A stretch of 64,000 nucleotides of DNA from Lineus longissimus. Its lineage: Eukaryota > Nemertea > Pilidiophora > Heteronemertea > Lineidae. Below the pieces are notes generated by a model, which had not been told where the DNA came from, did no database searches, and saw nothing but the letters and a program-made list of their open reading frames with translations. Location of the stretch: contig NC_088320.1 in the NCBI RefSeq assembly GCF_910592395.1, forward strand, positions 6,324,001 through 6,388,000, read 5' to 3'. The translations under genes and the position numbers were made by a program. Of this stretch, positions 23,253 through 34,229 are shown piece by piece. Numbering within the stretch: the stretch's first letter is position 1; each line of letters opens with the position of its first letter.

Positions 23253-25850
23253 TCAACTTATTTCCATTTTAATAATGTCCAACTTTTTCTCCATGGACTT
23301 TCGGTGCAAATCAACTTTTTTAGGCGTTGTTGGTCGCGGTCCCACTTCTCCTGGCAGTATCTCCTCACATTTAGGACCGAATATTTCATCCGTGGTCGGA
23401 ATCGTTCGGATATCTGGTCCGATATTTGTCCATATAAAACACAGGTCGGGTTTGAGTGAAACGGTGGGGTAAGGCGATCGGTAGGACTTGAAGTATTCTG
23501 ATGGGGCATGGCAGACGAATTCCAGATATTCAAGTTTTCGTGGTAGGTCCTCCTCTGGGCCTGAAATGACAAGAAGAATGTCAAATGCTTAAAAATGTCG
23601 CCAAAAGTGGGTGAGGGAAACGAAAAAGAGACAACAACAAAAGTGTATGGCCGGTGTACCCCCATTTCGCCTACACCCATTTCGCCTACACCTATTTCGC
23701 CTATTACCCATTTCGCCTACCCCCATTTCGCCTACCCCCATTTCGCCTACCCCCATTTCGCCTACACCCATTTCGCCTATTCACCATTTCGCCTACACCC
23801 ACTTCGCCTATTCACCATTACGCCTACTCACCATTTCGCCTACTAAAAAGGAAAAGAGTGGTGTGCGCTGGACATTTGAACAATTTTACGAATTGTTGAG
23901 CTTGGTTTTTTTCCTTCATATTATAGCATATTTCCCAGTTAAACTTTACCACACTTTATCATTTCAACCCGGCCTCTTGAGACAAGACCACCATTGATTT
24001 TTTAAGCCGCCTTGCATCAAAATATGCTTCGGGTTGTGAATCTGAAATTTGGATATGACATTCCAGACAGTCAGGCGAGTAAATGTTGAAATTTTATTAA
24101 AACTGGTGGTTGTCCACGAATTTTTTTTCTTCAAATTGGACAAATTTGAGAGACCATGATATTTCCACTGTTTTCAGCCAAATCATGACCCTACTCATGA
24201 CCCTACTCAGTTCGTCTGATAGTATTTAGTTGGTATTTAGTTGGATAAACTGCATATTTCTAAAAGCGTTACAAAATTCTGGCACCAATAGACATTTCAA
24301 ATTAGACTAGAAGGCTGAAGCATCTTTTGAATTTGAAGTCACTATCATGAAACATTTGAAATGATGTAGGCAAAATGGGTAATAGGCGAAATGGTGAATA
24401 GGCGAAATGGTGAATAGGCGAAATGGTGAGTAGGCGAAATGGTGAGTAGGCGAAATGGGTGTAGGCGAAATGGTGAGTAGGCGAAATGGTGAGTAGGCGA
24501 AACGGATAAATTTTGTAGGCGAAATGGGTGTAGGCGAAATGGGTGTAGGCGAAATGGGGATGAACCATATGAGTTTGGACTTGGCTTGAGTGAAATTAAC
24601 AATATCTTATCTGTTTTATCAGTATAATCCTTTTAAAAGTGACAGCTACAAAGATCAGCCTGCATGTAAGTCTCCGAAGAAAGTCAGACCTCAAGTCAAG
24701 AAGGCATGCTGCACTGAGTGTAAACCAGTTTAGTGAGTTGATTGATCTTACATTGATGGAGAGGTTATTTAAAAAGATGATTGATAGATCATTCACTTTT
24801 TAGATTTTTGATTAATTATTGATGAGATGATGATATCATACCCAAGATATAGGTAGACGGATCGAAGACATCTCTTGGACTGGCCTGAGTTGGCAGTAGC
24901 CAGGTAATGATTGCACTCTTCTCAAGGAATTGGTCTTGCAAGAATCCGCGGATCTGGCCGTAGTAGACTCCACCATCCTCATCAAGAAGAGAAACGATGT
25001 CACCAGCTTGGAAGTAAGTACCCTAGAAAAATAAAAGAACAAAAATTGAGGTTTGTAACTGATGCTGTTCTCCACACAGTTCATTGGGTTCAAAGTTTAA
25101 AAGGGTCAAAACTGATATGATATTGATAATGATCACACTGGGCATAATCTACGAGTTTTAGAAAAAGATTATAATACGAAAGTATGAAATAGTCATTCAG
25201 TGAATTGTACTTTTATTTTTAAAACTCACCTTATAAAATACCCAATCACTTGTCACAACAGTGGCAACGGGATTCGGAGATTTGATTGGCTGGAAAAACA
25301 GAAAGATCCAAGGTAAGGATAGTAAAAATGTGATTGAATCATAACCCACAACTTTTTCAATGAATAAATTTCAATCTCTCTGGAGTGGAAATCAAATAGA
25401 ACAAGCCCATCCCTTCTTGTCTGTTGACACTGACCGCTATTGTTGTTGCATGCACGGTCTCTTCCGTCAAATGCTGTTGAAGTTGAAGAAACTCACATTT
25501 TTCTTGAAAATAACTCTCCTGCTCTTTCCTTTCGTAGCAATGCCCTTCGTGATGTTCTGGTGCCTGTGTCGTGTCGGTTTTAAACGCGCACTCTTCCGGA
25601 GAACACCCTGTTGCACGCTACTATTGCTTGCACCATTCTGTGTTTTCACAACGTTGACGGTGCTACTGCTGGCTTGGCTACCACCGCTTATATTGCCATT
25701 TCCATTATCTGTCCCGCCACCTTCAGCCCCAGGATTCAAGTGCTTCAAACCGCAGGAATTACACAAGACCTCGCCCTGAGGTCCCTTTCTCCACATAGTG
25801 GATAGATTTGTCTTGCAAGTGGCGCATATTGGTTTGACACCAAATGGCAT
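23253..25850 (-). CDS. GATAD1: GATA zinc finger domain-containing protein 1
   Basis: Four exons on the minus strand: 25497-25850, 25230-25289, 24842-25022 and 23253-23560. All junctions are GT-AG and in phase, giving 300 residues against 269 in human. It starts MPFGVKPICATC; the GATA-type finger is C9-x2-C12-x17-C30-x2-C33. A Ser/Asn-rich linker and a basic segment (TKGKSRRVIFKKN) follow. The conserved C-terminal block begins with DWVFYKGTYFQAGDIVSLLD and continues through QIRGFLQDQFLEKSAIITWL, GPEEDLPRKLEYLEFVCHAP and IWTNIGPD. GATAD1 is a chromatin protein found with KDM5/Sin3-type complexes bound to H3K4me3 (family knowledge). AATAAA for this strand lies at 23201-23206. Intron 3 contains a fold-back element (23657-24560). 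Confidence 0.95.
23657..24560. mobile_element. Fold-back element with tandem 15-bp TTTCGCCTA arms, copy 1
   Basis: The left arm (23657-23853) is about 13 tandem copies of a 15-bp unit such as CACCCATTTCGCCTA. The right arm (24366-24560) is about 12 copies of the complement, TAGGCGAAATGGGTG. About 500 AT-rich bases with no gene separate the arms. A second element built from a related 15-bp unit lies at 60645-61370. Inverted repeats made of 15-bp tandem units are known for the sea urchin TU fold-back transposons; no sequence kinship is claimed. It sits in GATAD1 intron 3. Confidence 0.85.
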
Positions 25851-26896
25851 TTTGATAGGTAAAATCTGATTTTTCTCTGTAAAATTTGAATTTTTGTGGT
25901 CAATTGTCCACCATATTGGGACTCTACTTGGGAATTGATCCTGAGTTAGCGATGGAAAATTAATTTGAAATCATTAAATGGCCAATTTGAGAACAATTAA
26001 AATGATGATATTACATCATTATTGTAAGGGTAAGGAAAAAAATGCATTGTAAAGCAAGAATAGTGAGTAATAAGTGCAAAACCTAATCTCAAATAAATTG
26101 CGTATTGGTGGTTCTTGTTGCCGAAAGGCCACAAAACCACGTGACCAAGCCCGGCGCGGAAAAGCGATGATCAAATTTTGACAAGACAATTATTCCTGAA
26201 AACTCGGTAATTTAGCAACCAGAATAATCTGACCATCATGACCTTTAAAAATAGAAAAATAAGGTGTTATAGTGCTTCAGTTGACACGGAGATCAGTTCT
26301 TGTACGCCGAATGAAACGACCGAAAAAAAGTTTTTTGCCATCGCATTTTCACTTTCAGTCCAGTGCATTAGACTCGGTGCATGACAATGCACGAGTGTTG
26401 ACGTTTATAGACATGTCAGAGTAGGATAGGACTCTGTCTGTGCTTTGTGCCTCCAAAGAATGCATCTTTATACAGTGATATAGGCCTACAGAGCCTGCAC
26501 TGGCTTCATCTACAGTGCCAAAACAAGTCAATTGTGCACACTCAGAACACGGCCTAAGTCGACTTTGCTGGACAATGCCTAGAGACACGGCGATCCATTG
26601 TTCAAGGTGAAACGCATGACTAGTCAGTGCCAAAACAAACTTCATCGAATTCGTCTATCCCGACCACCCTCCAGACCGTCCTTGATTGACTGCACGACAT
26701 GCATGCAACTGCTGGGCCTGGAGTTTGCCAGCTCGACAAAGGCTTCGTCTTTGGCCTTTGAGCTTCTGAAAACAAATTGGCATCAGAACAACATCGGGCG
26801 CATCAAGGCAGAGGTGCATTTCATAACTGGGTATTGGTTCTAACTGTCTATTTCAGAATCGGATGTCATCTCGGCCAAAGTCGAAGACATTGTACC
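25851..26896. promoter_or_regulatory. Head-to-head GATAD1/USP1 intergenic region
   Basis: The two start codons are 1046 bases apart on opposite strands, which suggests a shared promoter. A palindromic E-box in CCACGTGAC lies at 26137-26145, followed by GGCGCGGAAAAG at 26153-26164, similar to an E2F site on the opposite strand. E2F-type cell-cycle control would suit USP1 (inference). An acceptor-like TTTCAG at 26851-26856 suggests that the zinc-finger exon is preceded by at least one untranslated exon, probably within 26400-26813. Confidence 0.45.
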
Positions 26897-27084
26897 ATGA
26901 CCATATTCCAATGCGACACTTGTCCCAAAACATTCCTGACGAGTCGTGATTTGAGACGCCATATTCTCACTCATACCGGAGAGAAACCTCTAAAATGTGA
27001 ACTGTGTGACAAACGGTTTGCGCGGCCAGATTACCTGAAACTACATGCCAGGAGAATGCATTCTGATGACACGGATGGGGCCAG
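26897..27084 (+). CDS. Exon encoding two C2H2 zinc fingers, in frame with USP1
   Basis: Finger 1 is C6-x2-C9-x12-H22-x3-H26, finger 2 is C34-x2-C37-x12-H50-x4-H55, joined by a canonical TGEKP-type linker. The start context is ACCATGA. The donor CCAG/GTCAGT leaves phase 2. The next acceptor, at 27399, accepts phase 2 and reads through R-P-A-M-T-V into the USP1 N-terminus with no stop. That next exon starts only seven bases before the usual USP1 Met, so an upstream exon must exist, and this is the only coding-looking one nearby. It could instead belong to a separate short transcript; transcript data would decide. Confidence 0.7.
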
Positions 27085-30000
27085 GTCAGTGCAAGTGCAT
27101 GTGCAGTTGCGATGTTCTTCACAGCTTCGACAGAGGCCAGTTGCTTACCTCGACCTACATGCAGTTGTTTGTTTTTTCGTCAGTGTAATGCTGTGCTGAC
27201 GGTCCTTGATTGTGTAATCAAGACTGCTTGGGTAGACCAAAAATGTTGACCATTCACCAACAATGAAGCACTGGCCTGTGTTTTTGGATGAATATGTAAT
27301 TCAAGGTCTACCCGGGCAGTATTGAATTCAAACCTAGCAGTCCTTGGGTGCGACATCAAATATGGGATTCTGAAAACTGAATATTTTTTCTGTCTCCAGG
27401 CCAGCCATGACGGTGGGGAGTGTAGGTGCCCAACAGGGCACCAGTGCTGCTCCGAAGAGATCGCGTCTGTCTCTCAAGAAGAGCAGTGGCAAGAAGCAGG
27501 GAGATCAGGCAACTCCAAAAAAGGAGGAGTAAGTAGTCGCCTACCAGATGGTTCTTGTTTTTTTATCTCTGTGGTAGCAATGCTCTCCTTCATCAAGTTT
27601 GAAAATCTCATCGACTATAGTGTCAATTCATTTGCATGGTTGTCTGTTGTCATTTTGCATAGCTGAGAGATCCGCCTATCCTCTTTGGCAAGTCTCATAC
27701 TGTTATACTGTACAACTACAGTCAGTCTCAAGTCAAAGTGCAAGCAGGGGGCATACTTCAATTGGCTATTTTAGGCAAGTTGAGGGTATACAGATTGTCT
27801 TGCCAGGCCTCTGATGTACGACTTTCTCGATTAGAAGGCAGAGATGACTCGTGGGACATTGACATTGTGAAGGCCCTGGCTGCCTGCTGGTAGGTGAAGT
27901 GAACAGGCCTGTGGTGTCTGCCAAAGTATGATTGTAAATCCGCTGCTTGTCTAGTTTGAATTTTTTTCCTGCAGGACACCAACAAAGACTGAACCAGTTG
28001 AGGAGACCAAGGCTGAGACAGTTGAACATGTTGAAATACCTGATCATGTGAATGAACCTAGACCTGCCATAGCTTCCTTTGGGAATCTCGGTATGTAAGA
28101 ACTGTACAGGTCAAGCCTGGGTCATGAGGTCTGTGCACCCCTCTGGTCCTTACCGCTGTCAGAATGAACTAGTCCTTAACTTGTAATCTTTTTTGTCGTT
28201 TAAAGACTGTCAAGTTTGATTATTATCTTGTGCAAACTGATGGCTCGTTCTGATTTGGTCTCCTAAAACTTCGTCGCATATCTTTCCAGGTAATACGTGC
28301 TTCCTTAACAGCGTGCTCCAGGTGTTGCGATACACACCTGGGTTTGTCCCCAACGTCGGCTATCTGTCGAAAGAACTGCTCTCGGCGCATCGAGAAAAAT
28401 TGGCAGGGAGTGAGGTTCGTAAATGTTCATTCGAAACTTCTTGCCTATCTTTTGTTTATGCATGTGCAATGATCTCCCAGAGAAATACATGTAATCACAA
28501 TACATTCAATACCAAAGCTACTAGAAAAGTCAGTATTGCAGTTCATTGCATATTCTTGCAAATTGTAACCAACAGGGATGCCACATCATGTAATGGTGGC
28601 ATCATTGGTTATAAAGATTTCAGATGTCTAAATCCTCTTTAGAAAAGGGGGTGACTTTGTTCTCGACTCTTTTAGAATGACAGCGACGATGTGGAAGTCT
28701 CAAGCCAGTGGCGTCTCGTCCGCTCGCTAAGTAAACTCTTCATCAAGATGAATAAAGCAGAGGAGAGTTTCGAGGAAGATTCCGACCCCTATGACCTTGT
28801 GATGCACCCGAGCAAGCTCTTGGATATTGTGAGGTATGTTAGAAAGGTATATATGATAGCATGTGATCTTCAAGTTGACACAATCATGTTTTCTGATTTC
28901 AGAGAATTGTTTTATGAAAGTGTAAATAAGCATTCCCAAATATGTTTTTCAGAGAGATGAATCCGATGTTTGAGGGGAACTTGCAGCATGATGCGCAGGA
29001 GATGTTGCGGTGCTTGTTGTGCTACATTCAGGATGCGACGCATGAGCTGACAAAGTTTCGAACCGAGCCACAAGGGGGTACTGAGAAAAGTCCCGAAAAA
29101 ATGAAAGATTCCTCTGCGCCCGATAGTGGGGTGAAAACATTAGATTTAAATGACGTTGTCGATTTAAACGAGGACGTCGACATGTCAAAGGATTGTAATT
29201 TCAACTACGATTTGAAACATTTGACGCCAGCGAAAGCAGAGGTACAAATGAGAGGGGGCGCTAGACCAAAAGCGAAGTCGTCGGCCACTACTACAAGAAG
29301 AAAGGGTAAAGTTGAGTCCAGGCTAGACAAAGTTAGTGTGTGTGAAAATGATGCAGATAGTGATGGAAATGGAGCAGATAGACTGAAAAATAGTGTCCAT
29401 AATGAAGCAAATAGACTTAAAAATGCTAATGGTGTTGAGAATGGAGTAGATAGACTTGAAAATGGTGTTGAAAATGGGGCAAGTAGGTTGAAAAATGGTG
29501 TTGAGAATGATGAAGTTGTGAATCAGATCAATGGCAAACGTGGCAAACATTCAAAATTGAGAAAAAGTTCCGAGACTGTCGAGGCTGTGAAAGTGACAAA
29601 TGGTACCGGGGGTAGAAGGAAAAGGGAGACTACATGTAGGAAAGAATCGGCGACGGTTTCACCGTTAAGAGGGCGCTCTAGGACGTCCAAATCTGGTCCT
29701 GAGGACGCTGATGTGGAGAGTAGGCCAGTTGATGAAACTGTTTTGGAAAATCTTGGTGAGCAGACGAATGTGTTGGTGTCAGTTGATGAGGAGGGTTCGA
29801 TTACTTTGAGTCCACGGAAGGATACGACGATATTGCTTAGCCCGGGAAAAAATGGATTGGTGACAATGAGTGTGCAGCAGACGGCAACTTTGCCTGAAAA
29901 TTCTAACTCCCATTCTCAGTTTTGTGTTTTGAATGGTGACGCAGAAAAAAGTCCGAAAAAATTTGCGGCCCTGAGAGACACTAAGACCTCACGTGGTAAA

Positions 30001-33000
30001 AGGAAAAACAAAAATTGCCAATCGAATCTTTTTGAGAGTTTTGTTGTCGAAAAGACCGAGTCTCTAAAATATAATTATGTACCGACGGTAAAAAGGGAAA
30101 TGGTGAATGGAATTGGAAGTGGCGATAGAAAAATTAAGGCCGAAACTGACGAAGAACTCGGACTGAAATGGTCAGTCAACAAAACAGCAAAAACGTATAG
30201 TAAGAAAAGCGCTAACACGGAGCAGACGTCAACGACGGCACCGCTGGTTTCTGAGAAGGGTTGCGGCGATGCTGATGAGCAAAAGAACAATGATTTGGAT
30301 TGGTTGAAACCAGTTGAGCCAAGTCCACCAGATATATCCTCGTTCGCTGATGCATTTTCAAACTTTTTGAAACAAGACAGTAATTCAAAATCGAAAAGTA
30401 CTGCGTCGCCGAAGAAGCGACTTCCCACTGAAGCTGCATCTTCTGTGAAATCTGAAAAATGTCTCGGTCCGTTATCCTGCGAGATTCCGCTAACTACGTC
30501 GGTGATGTGTCCAAATGGCGTCAGTCCAAAACTCCCTGCCAGTCTGTCGCCGACCGTCACGTTATCCCAACTGGAAAACAAAGGAATCAATAGCAACACC
30601 AAGAGAAACTTGAGTGCTAAATTTGCCGGATGCAACGATGACAGACTATCCCAACAGGATGGAAATTTGGCCTCTGTATTTGGCGACGACAGGTTGAACA
30701 GTGCAACTGACGCATGTCTTGATACTAAAAATGCACAAAGCAACGTGATTGGGTCAGAAACCACCGATAATTCAATCAAAAGTGATGTTGTGAACTCGCC
30801 CGGGAAACCTGAAAATGACTCTAGCACAAATTTGCCAGTGCACCTCTCGGCTGCCGCTGCAGTACATCCTCATTTGGTCGATAATCAGATTGGGTCAGTT
30901 TTACCATCGCCAAAAGAAACTGCTACTGATTCTACCAGTGGTCCTGTTGTGTCCCCACTTCCTAAATTACAAGTAATAAATAAAAAGGTGGCGTCCCCTT
31001 CAGTGATAGTGTGTCAAGTTCACAGTCCTGAAAAAAAATTAGTCAAAGAAAAGAAAGCGTCTGGGGTTGGTAGTCCGAGCTGTACTGCTATGGATACTAC
31101 CAGTCCAAAACATTTACATGAGTCTTTGCGTTCCCCGGATAAGAATACAACTGATGACCTTGATCAGGTAACAGATATGCAGAGTTCGACTGATGGAAAA
31201 AACTCTTCTAGTGCTGGTGATGACCTGCACAATTCTGAAGGTCAGGGCATGAGTTCAACAATTCAACACCCTCGGTCGAATAAACGAGTGCTGTTTGACA
31301 CGTGTGATGAAATAGTGACAGAAAGTGCACCCAAGCGGCAGCGCCATGGGGTAGAGCGCGGCCAGACTAATTTATTCACGCATTTTGGAAAGAAACGGAC
31401 GATGCGTCGGTTAGGCATGCGGGGTGGGGTCGTCGTGAAGGATGAAATGGATTCCGAACCTCAAGTGTCTCCACCTATTGTGTCGTTAAATGGGCACAGT
31501 TTAGGTGCGCCGATCTCTAACGTTGCGTCTGGACTTTTAGACGAGGAATTCGACAAAAGAGATGCGTCTGGAACCGTTACTTATGACAATGTTGACTACT
31601 CCTATAACTTCATCAGTCCGATGAAACAGCCTGTTACTCTGGACAAAAGTCCTAATCTAACACCAATAAAACCCTCTTCACTCGAGGAGGATTGTACTAT
31701 ATCCAAAGTTCGGAAATCGCTGGATTTTAACGGCAGTTTATTGACGCCTGCAGCTGAGGATGAAAGTTGTCCGAAGCCTGGTGACAAGGTTGAGATTGAG
31801 CCCATGGAGACGATTCTTATGGCGGATCTTGTTAAGGATGCGATGAGTCTGAATCGGAAAGCGGTCGTCTGCCTTGAAAAATGTGACTCCGTGCAGAAGA
31901 AGACTGGCAAGAGATTGATCGATTCAGAATATGATGAACTGAGGGTCAAAGTGGTCGAAAATATGTTCCAAGGTGAGCGAATTCTCTACTCCTTGCACTA
32001 TCGAGATGTTAGTGTGCCAGTGTTTCAGCTACAAGTCTAAAAAGGCGGGGGCAAGGAAGGGTAAATCCTAGAAACGGCATGGCGCAGTGTCAGTCTGTCC
32101 TGCTTTAAGTTGAAATGCGATACCTACTACTTGTGGAAAGCAGGGCAAAAGGAGAAAATTGAGAAAAGGCAGGGTGCTGCACCCTGCTAAAACTTCTTGA
32201 AACACGACTGACAGTGCCCCCCCCCCCCCCAGGAGAGGCTGAGGGAGCACCTGAGGTTGAGATCACCTCATTGCAGCGTTGGGCAAGAAAAAGAGGTCAC
32301 TCGTTCTACATTCACAACACTTTTTTCAGGCATGGTTGTGCTGAAGACCCGGTGCCTCGAATGCGAGTGCTGCACGGCCAGGAAGGAGGACTTCCAAGAT
32401 GTCAGCATCCCGGTGCCGAGCCGCAAGTCTAATGCCATCGCTGAAGGAGAGCCTGGGGAAGTGGATGCGGCCGGAGATGGTGCTGATGCCGATGCACCCA
32501 GTGACGATGAAGGTACATGTAGTGAATTTCGACAAAGGCTTTTCGCGTCATGACGGTCATCCAAGTTGCATGTATGCCTTCAGTTCCTGCACATCTTGAA
32601 CTCATTGCATTTATTCTAATTATGAATGTACAAGGCTAACTACCTGAATACCCCTTCCAATATTATACAAGTACAAGGGCTAATTACCTGAATACCCTTT
32701 CCAATTATACACGTACAAGGGCTAATTACCTGAATACCCATTACAATTATACACGTACAAGGTTTATTACCTGAATACCCGTTACAATTGTACATCTACA
32801 AGGCTAATTACCTGGTACCCCTTACAATTATACACGTACAAGGCTAATTACCTGAATACCCCTTACAATTATACACATACAAGGCTAATTACCGATATGA
32901 CCCATACTTTTCTGGTTACTGTTGGCCGGTCGTTGTGTCGTTGTTTTGTCATCCATTTCCGTATCTGACAATAGTGACATACTCGTTGATCACAATTCCT

Positions 33001-34229
33001 GGTCAACTGAATTGAAGCAGTTCGTTGTAAAATTCTGAAATTCCTTTTAGATTTCCCCGACGTCACAACGAGCGACTGGATGTTGTCTGCCATGGCTGAA
33101 GTAGAGCAGCTTCGCGAAGAGAACAAGTACTACTGTGATCAGTGCTGCCGCCTGGTGGAAGCGCAGCGATTCATGCAATACGAGATGATGCCGGACATCC
33201 TGACATTCCATGTGAAACGGTTTGCAGCTTGTATGAGGTTTGCAGATTTAGCTAGAATTTACCCTCGGTGCCAGAAAACTAGACAGTGTTATGTGTCCTA
33301 TCACTTATCATATCCACCTATGAATATCATTACCTGAATTAAACCTCCCCAGTCCCTTTCCTCTGACATTTTCTTGGTAATTGACGAATTATGTGTTCTG
33401 GTTTCAGCATATTGGGCGGAGTGTCTAAGCTTACCGATCACATAGCGACACCTTTTAGCTTACCGTGTTTCAAGGCAACGTGTCCCAAGCCATGTCAAGC
33501 TTCTTCGCACAGGTAGGGTCGAGTGGTGTAATCATTCCTGGTCTCTTCGACATAGTGATAACTTGTCACTTGGGGAGATATTTTGCTTGGCCTGGCCCAG
33601 ACACCAGTTAAGAAAACCTATGTCTCAATCGAAGGAGCTAGGAATTTAAGCTATTTCAAAGCCACACCCGTTCATCCAGAAAGCTATCCTAGGTTATTGG
33701 GCCCTATCCGATAGTAGCCAAAAGTGTTGACTGCTGGGCTATGAGGCCCCTCCCGTCTTGTCCATCGATTGAGACGTGAAGTTGAGCTGTACCTGTGCCA
33801 GGGGCAAGCAGAACACCCAAACAAGAAACATGAGTAGCTTGCAATGGACTCTTCCTCTTTGATGATAAACAAAACAGTAAAAAAAAGTATTGCCAAAGAA
33901 ATTTCACGGTCGTATTCCTATCCTTTTGCAGTTACAGCCTCTATGGGATCATCATGCACTCGGGTTTAACGATCACTGCCGGTCACTACACGGCCTACGT
34001 GAAAGTCCCATCGGATCTCGCCACAATGAACAAAAAGCCGAGAGACCAACACGTCCCCGATTTGTACGAGTCGCCCGGTCTCGTCCGACTCGAAGAGTTG
34101 ACCAATCAGTGGCTCGAATGCGACGATGACATCATCAAGCCTCTCTCTGCAGAAGAACTGCAGTCGTCTCTCGGCGAAGCGGACACTTGTGCGACACCTT
34201 ACGTTTTGTTTTACCGTAGGAATAATTGA
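26897..34229 (+). CDS. USP1: Zinc finger-USP1 fusion deubiquitinase, 10 coding exons
   Basis: Exons: 26897-27084, 27400-27528, 27975-28090, 28290-28414, 28676-28833, 28953-31972, 32330-32512, 33051-33237, 33408-33512 and 33932-34229, all in phase, 1502 residues (human USP1 785). USP1 with its cofactor UAF1 removes monoubiquitin from PCNA and FANCD2. Visible features: two C2H2 fingers (residues 6-55); RSRLSLKKSS as in vertebrate USP1; Cys box GNTCFLNSVLQVL with Cys148; LQHDAQEMLRCLL; zinc-binding CLEC (1254/1257) and CDQC (1335/1338); VKRFAA; His box MHSGLTITAGHYTAYVKV with His1422; DDD near the end; final PYVLFYRRNN. An insert of about 900 residues, encoded by one 3-kb exon, splits the catalytic domain. 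The GG autocleavage region found near the C-terminus of vertebrate USP1 is missing. If translation began at the Met at 27407 the protein would be a finger-free 1437 residues. Confidence 0.93.
28953..31972 (+). CDS. USP1: Giant USP1 exon with disordered insert and PIP-like motifs
   Basis: This 3020-base exon begins with conserved REMNPMFEGNLQHDAQEML and ends LRVKVVENMFQ, both USP1 catalytic-domain sequence. Between them, about residues 275-1205 of the fusion protein, is Ser/Lys/Asn-rich, low-complexity sequence with roughly twenty SP/TP motifs. A degenerate repeat around DRLKNGVEN lies at 29378-29514. Two PIP-box-like motifs are QSNLFESF (30019-30042) and QTNLFTHF (31363-31386); the second is followed by GKKR. 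RRLGMRGG follows at 31405-31428. The reading frame stays open past the donor to 32040, so intron retention would give a truncated protein. Confidence 0.9.
32629..32891. repeat. About 41-bp minisatellite, about 6 copies, in a USP1 intron
   Basis: The unit is close to TACAAGGCTAATTACCTGAA followed by TACCCCTTACAATTATACACG, with small indels. Confidence 0.85.

Noticed and set aside
23595-24602. Open frames rich in HFAYP or PFRLP repeats on both strands
   Set aside because: Translation of the 15-bp arms of the fold-back element.
26598-26813. Open frame ending at a possible donor upstream of the zinc-finger exon
   Set aside because: It ends in phase 0, but the zinc-finger frame needs phase 2 at 26857, so it cannot be joined in frame; it may be untranslated leader.
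30075-30827. 250-codon minus-strand open frame
   Set aside because: Antisense shadow of the giant USP1 exon.
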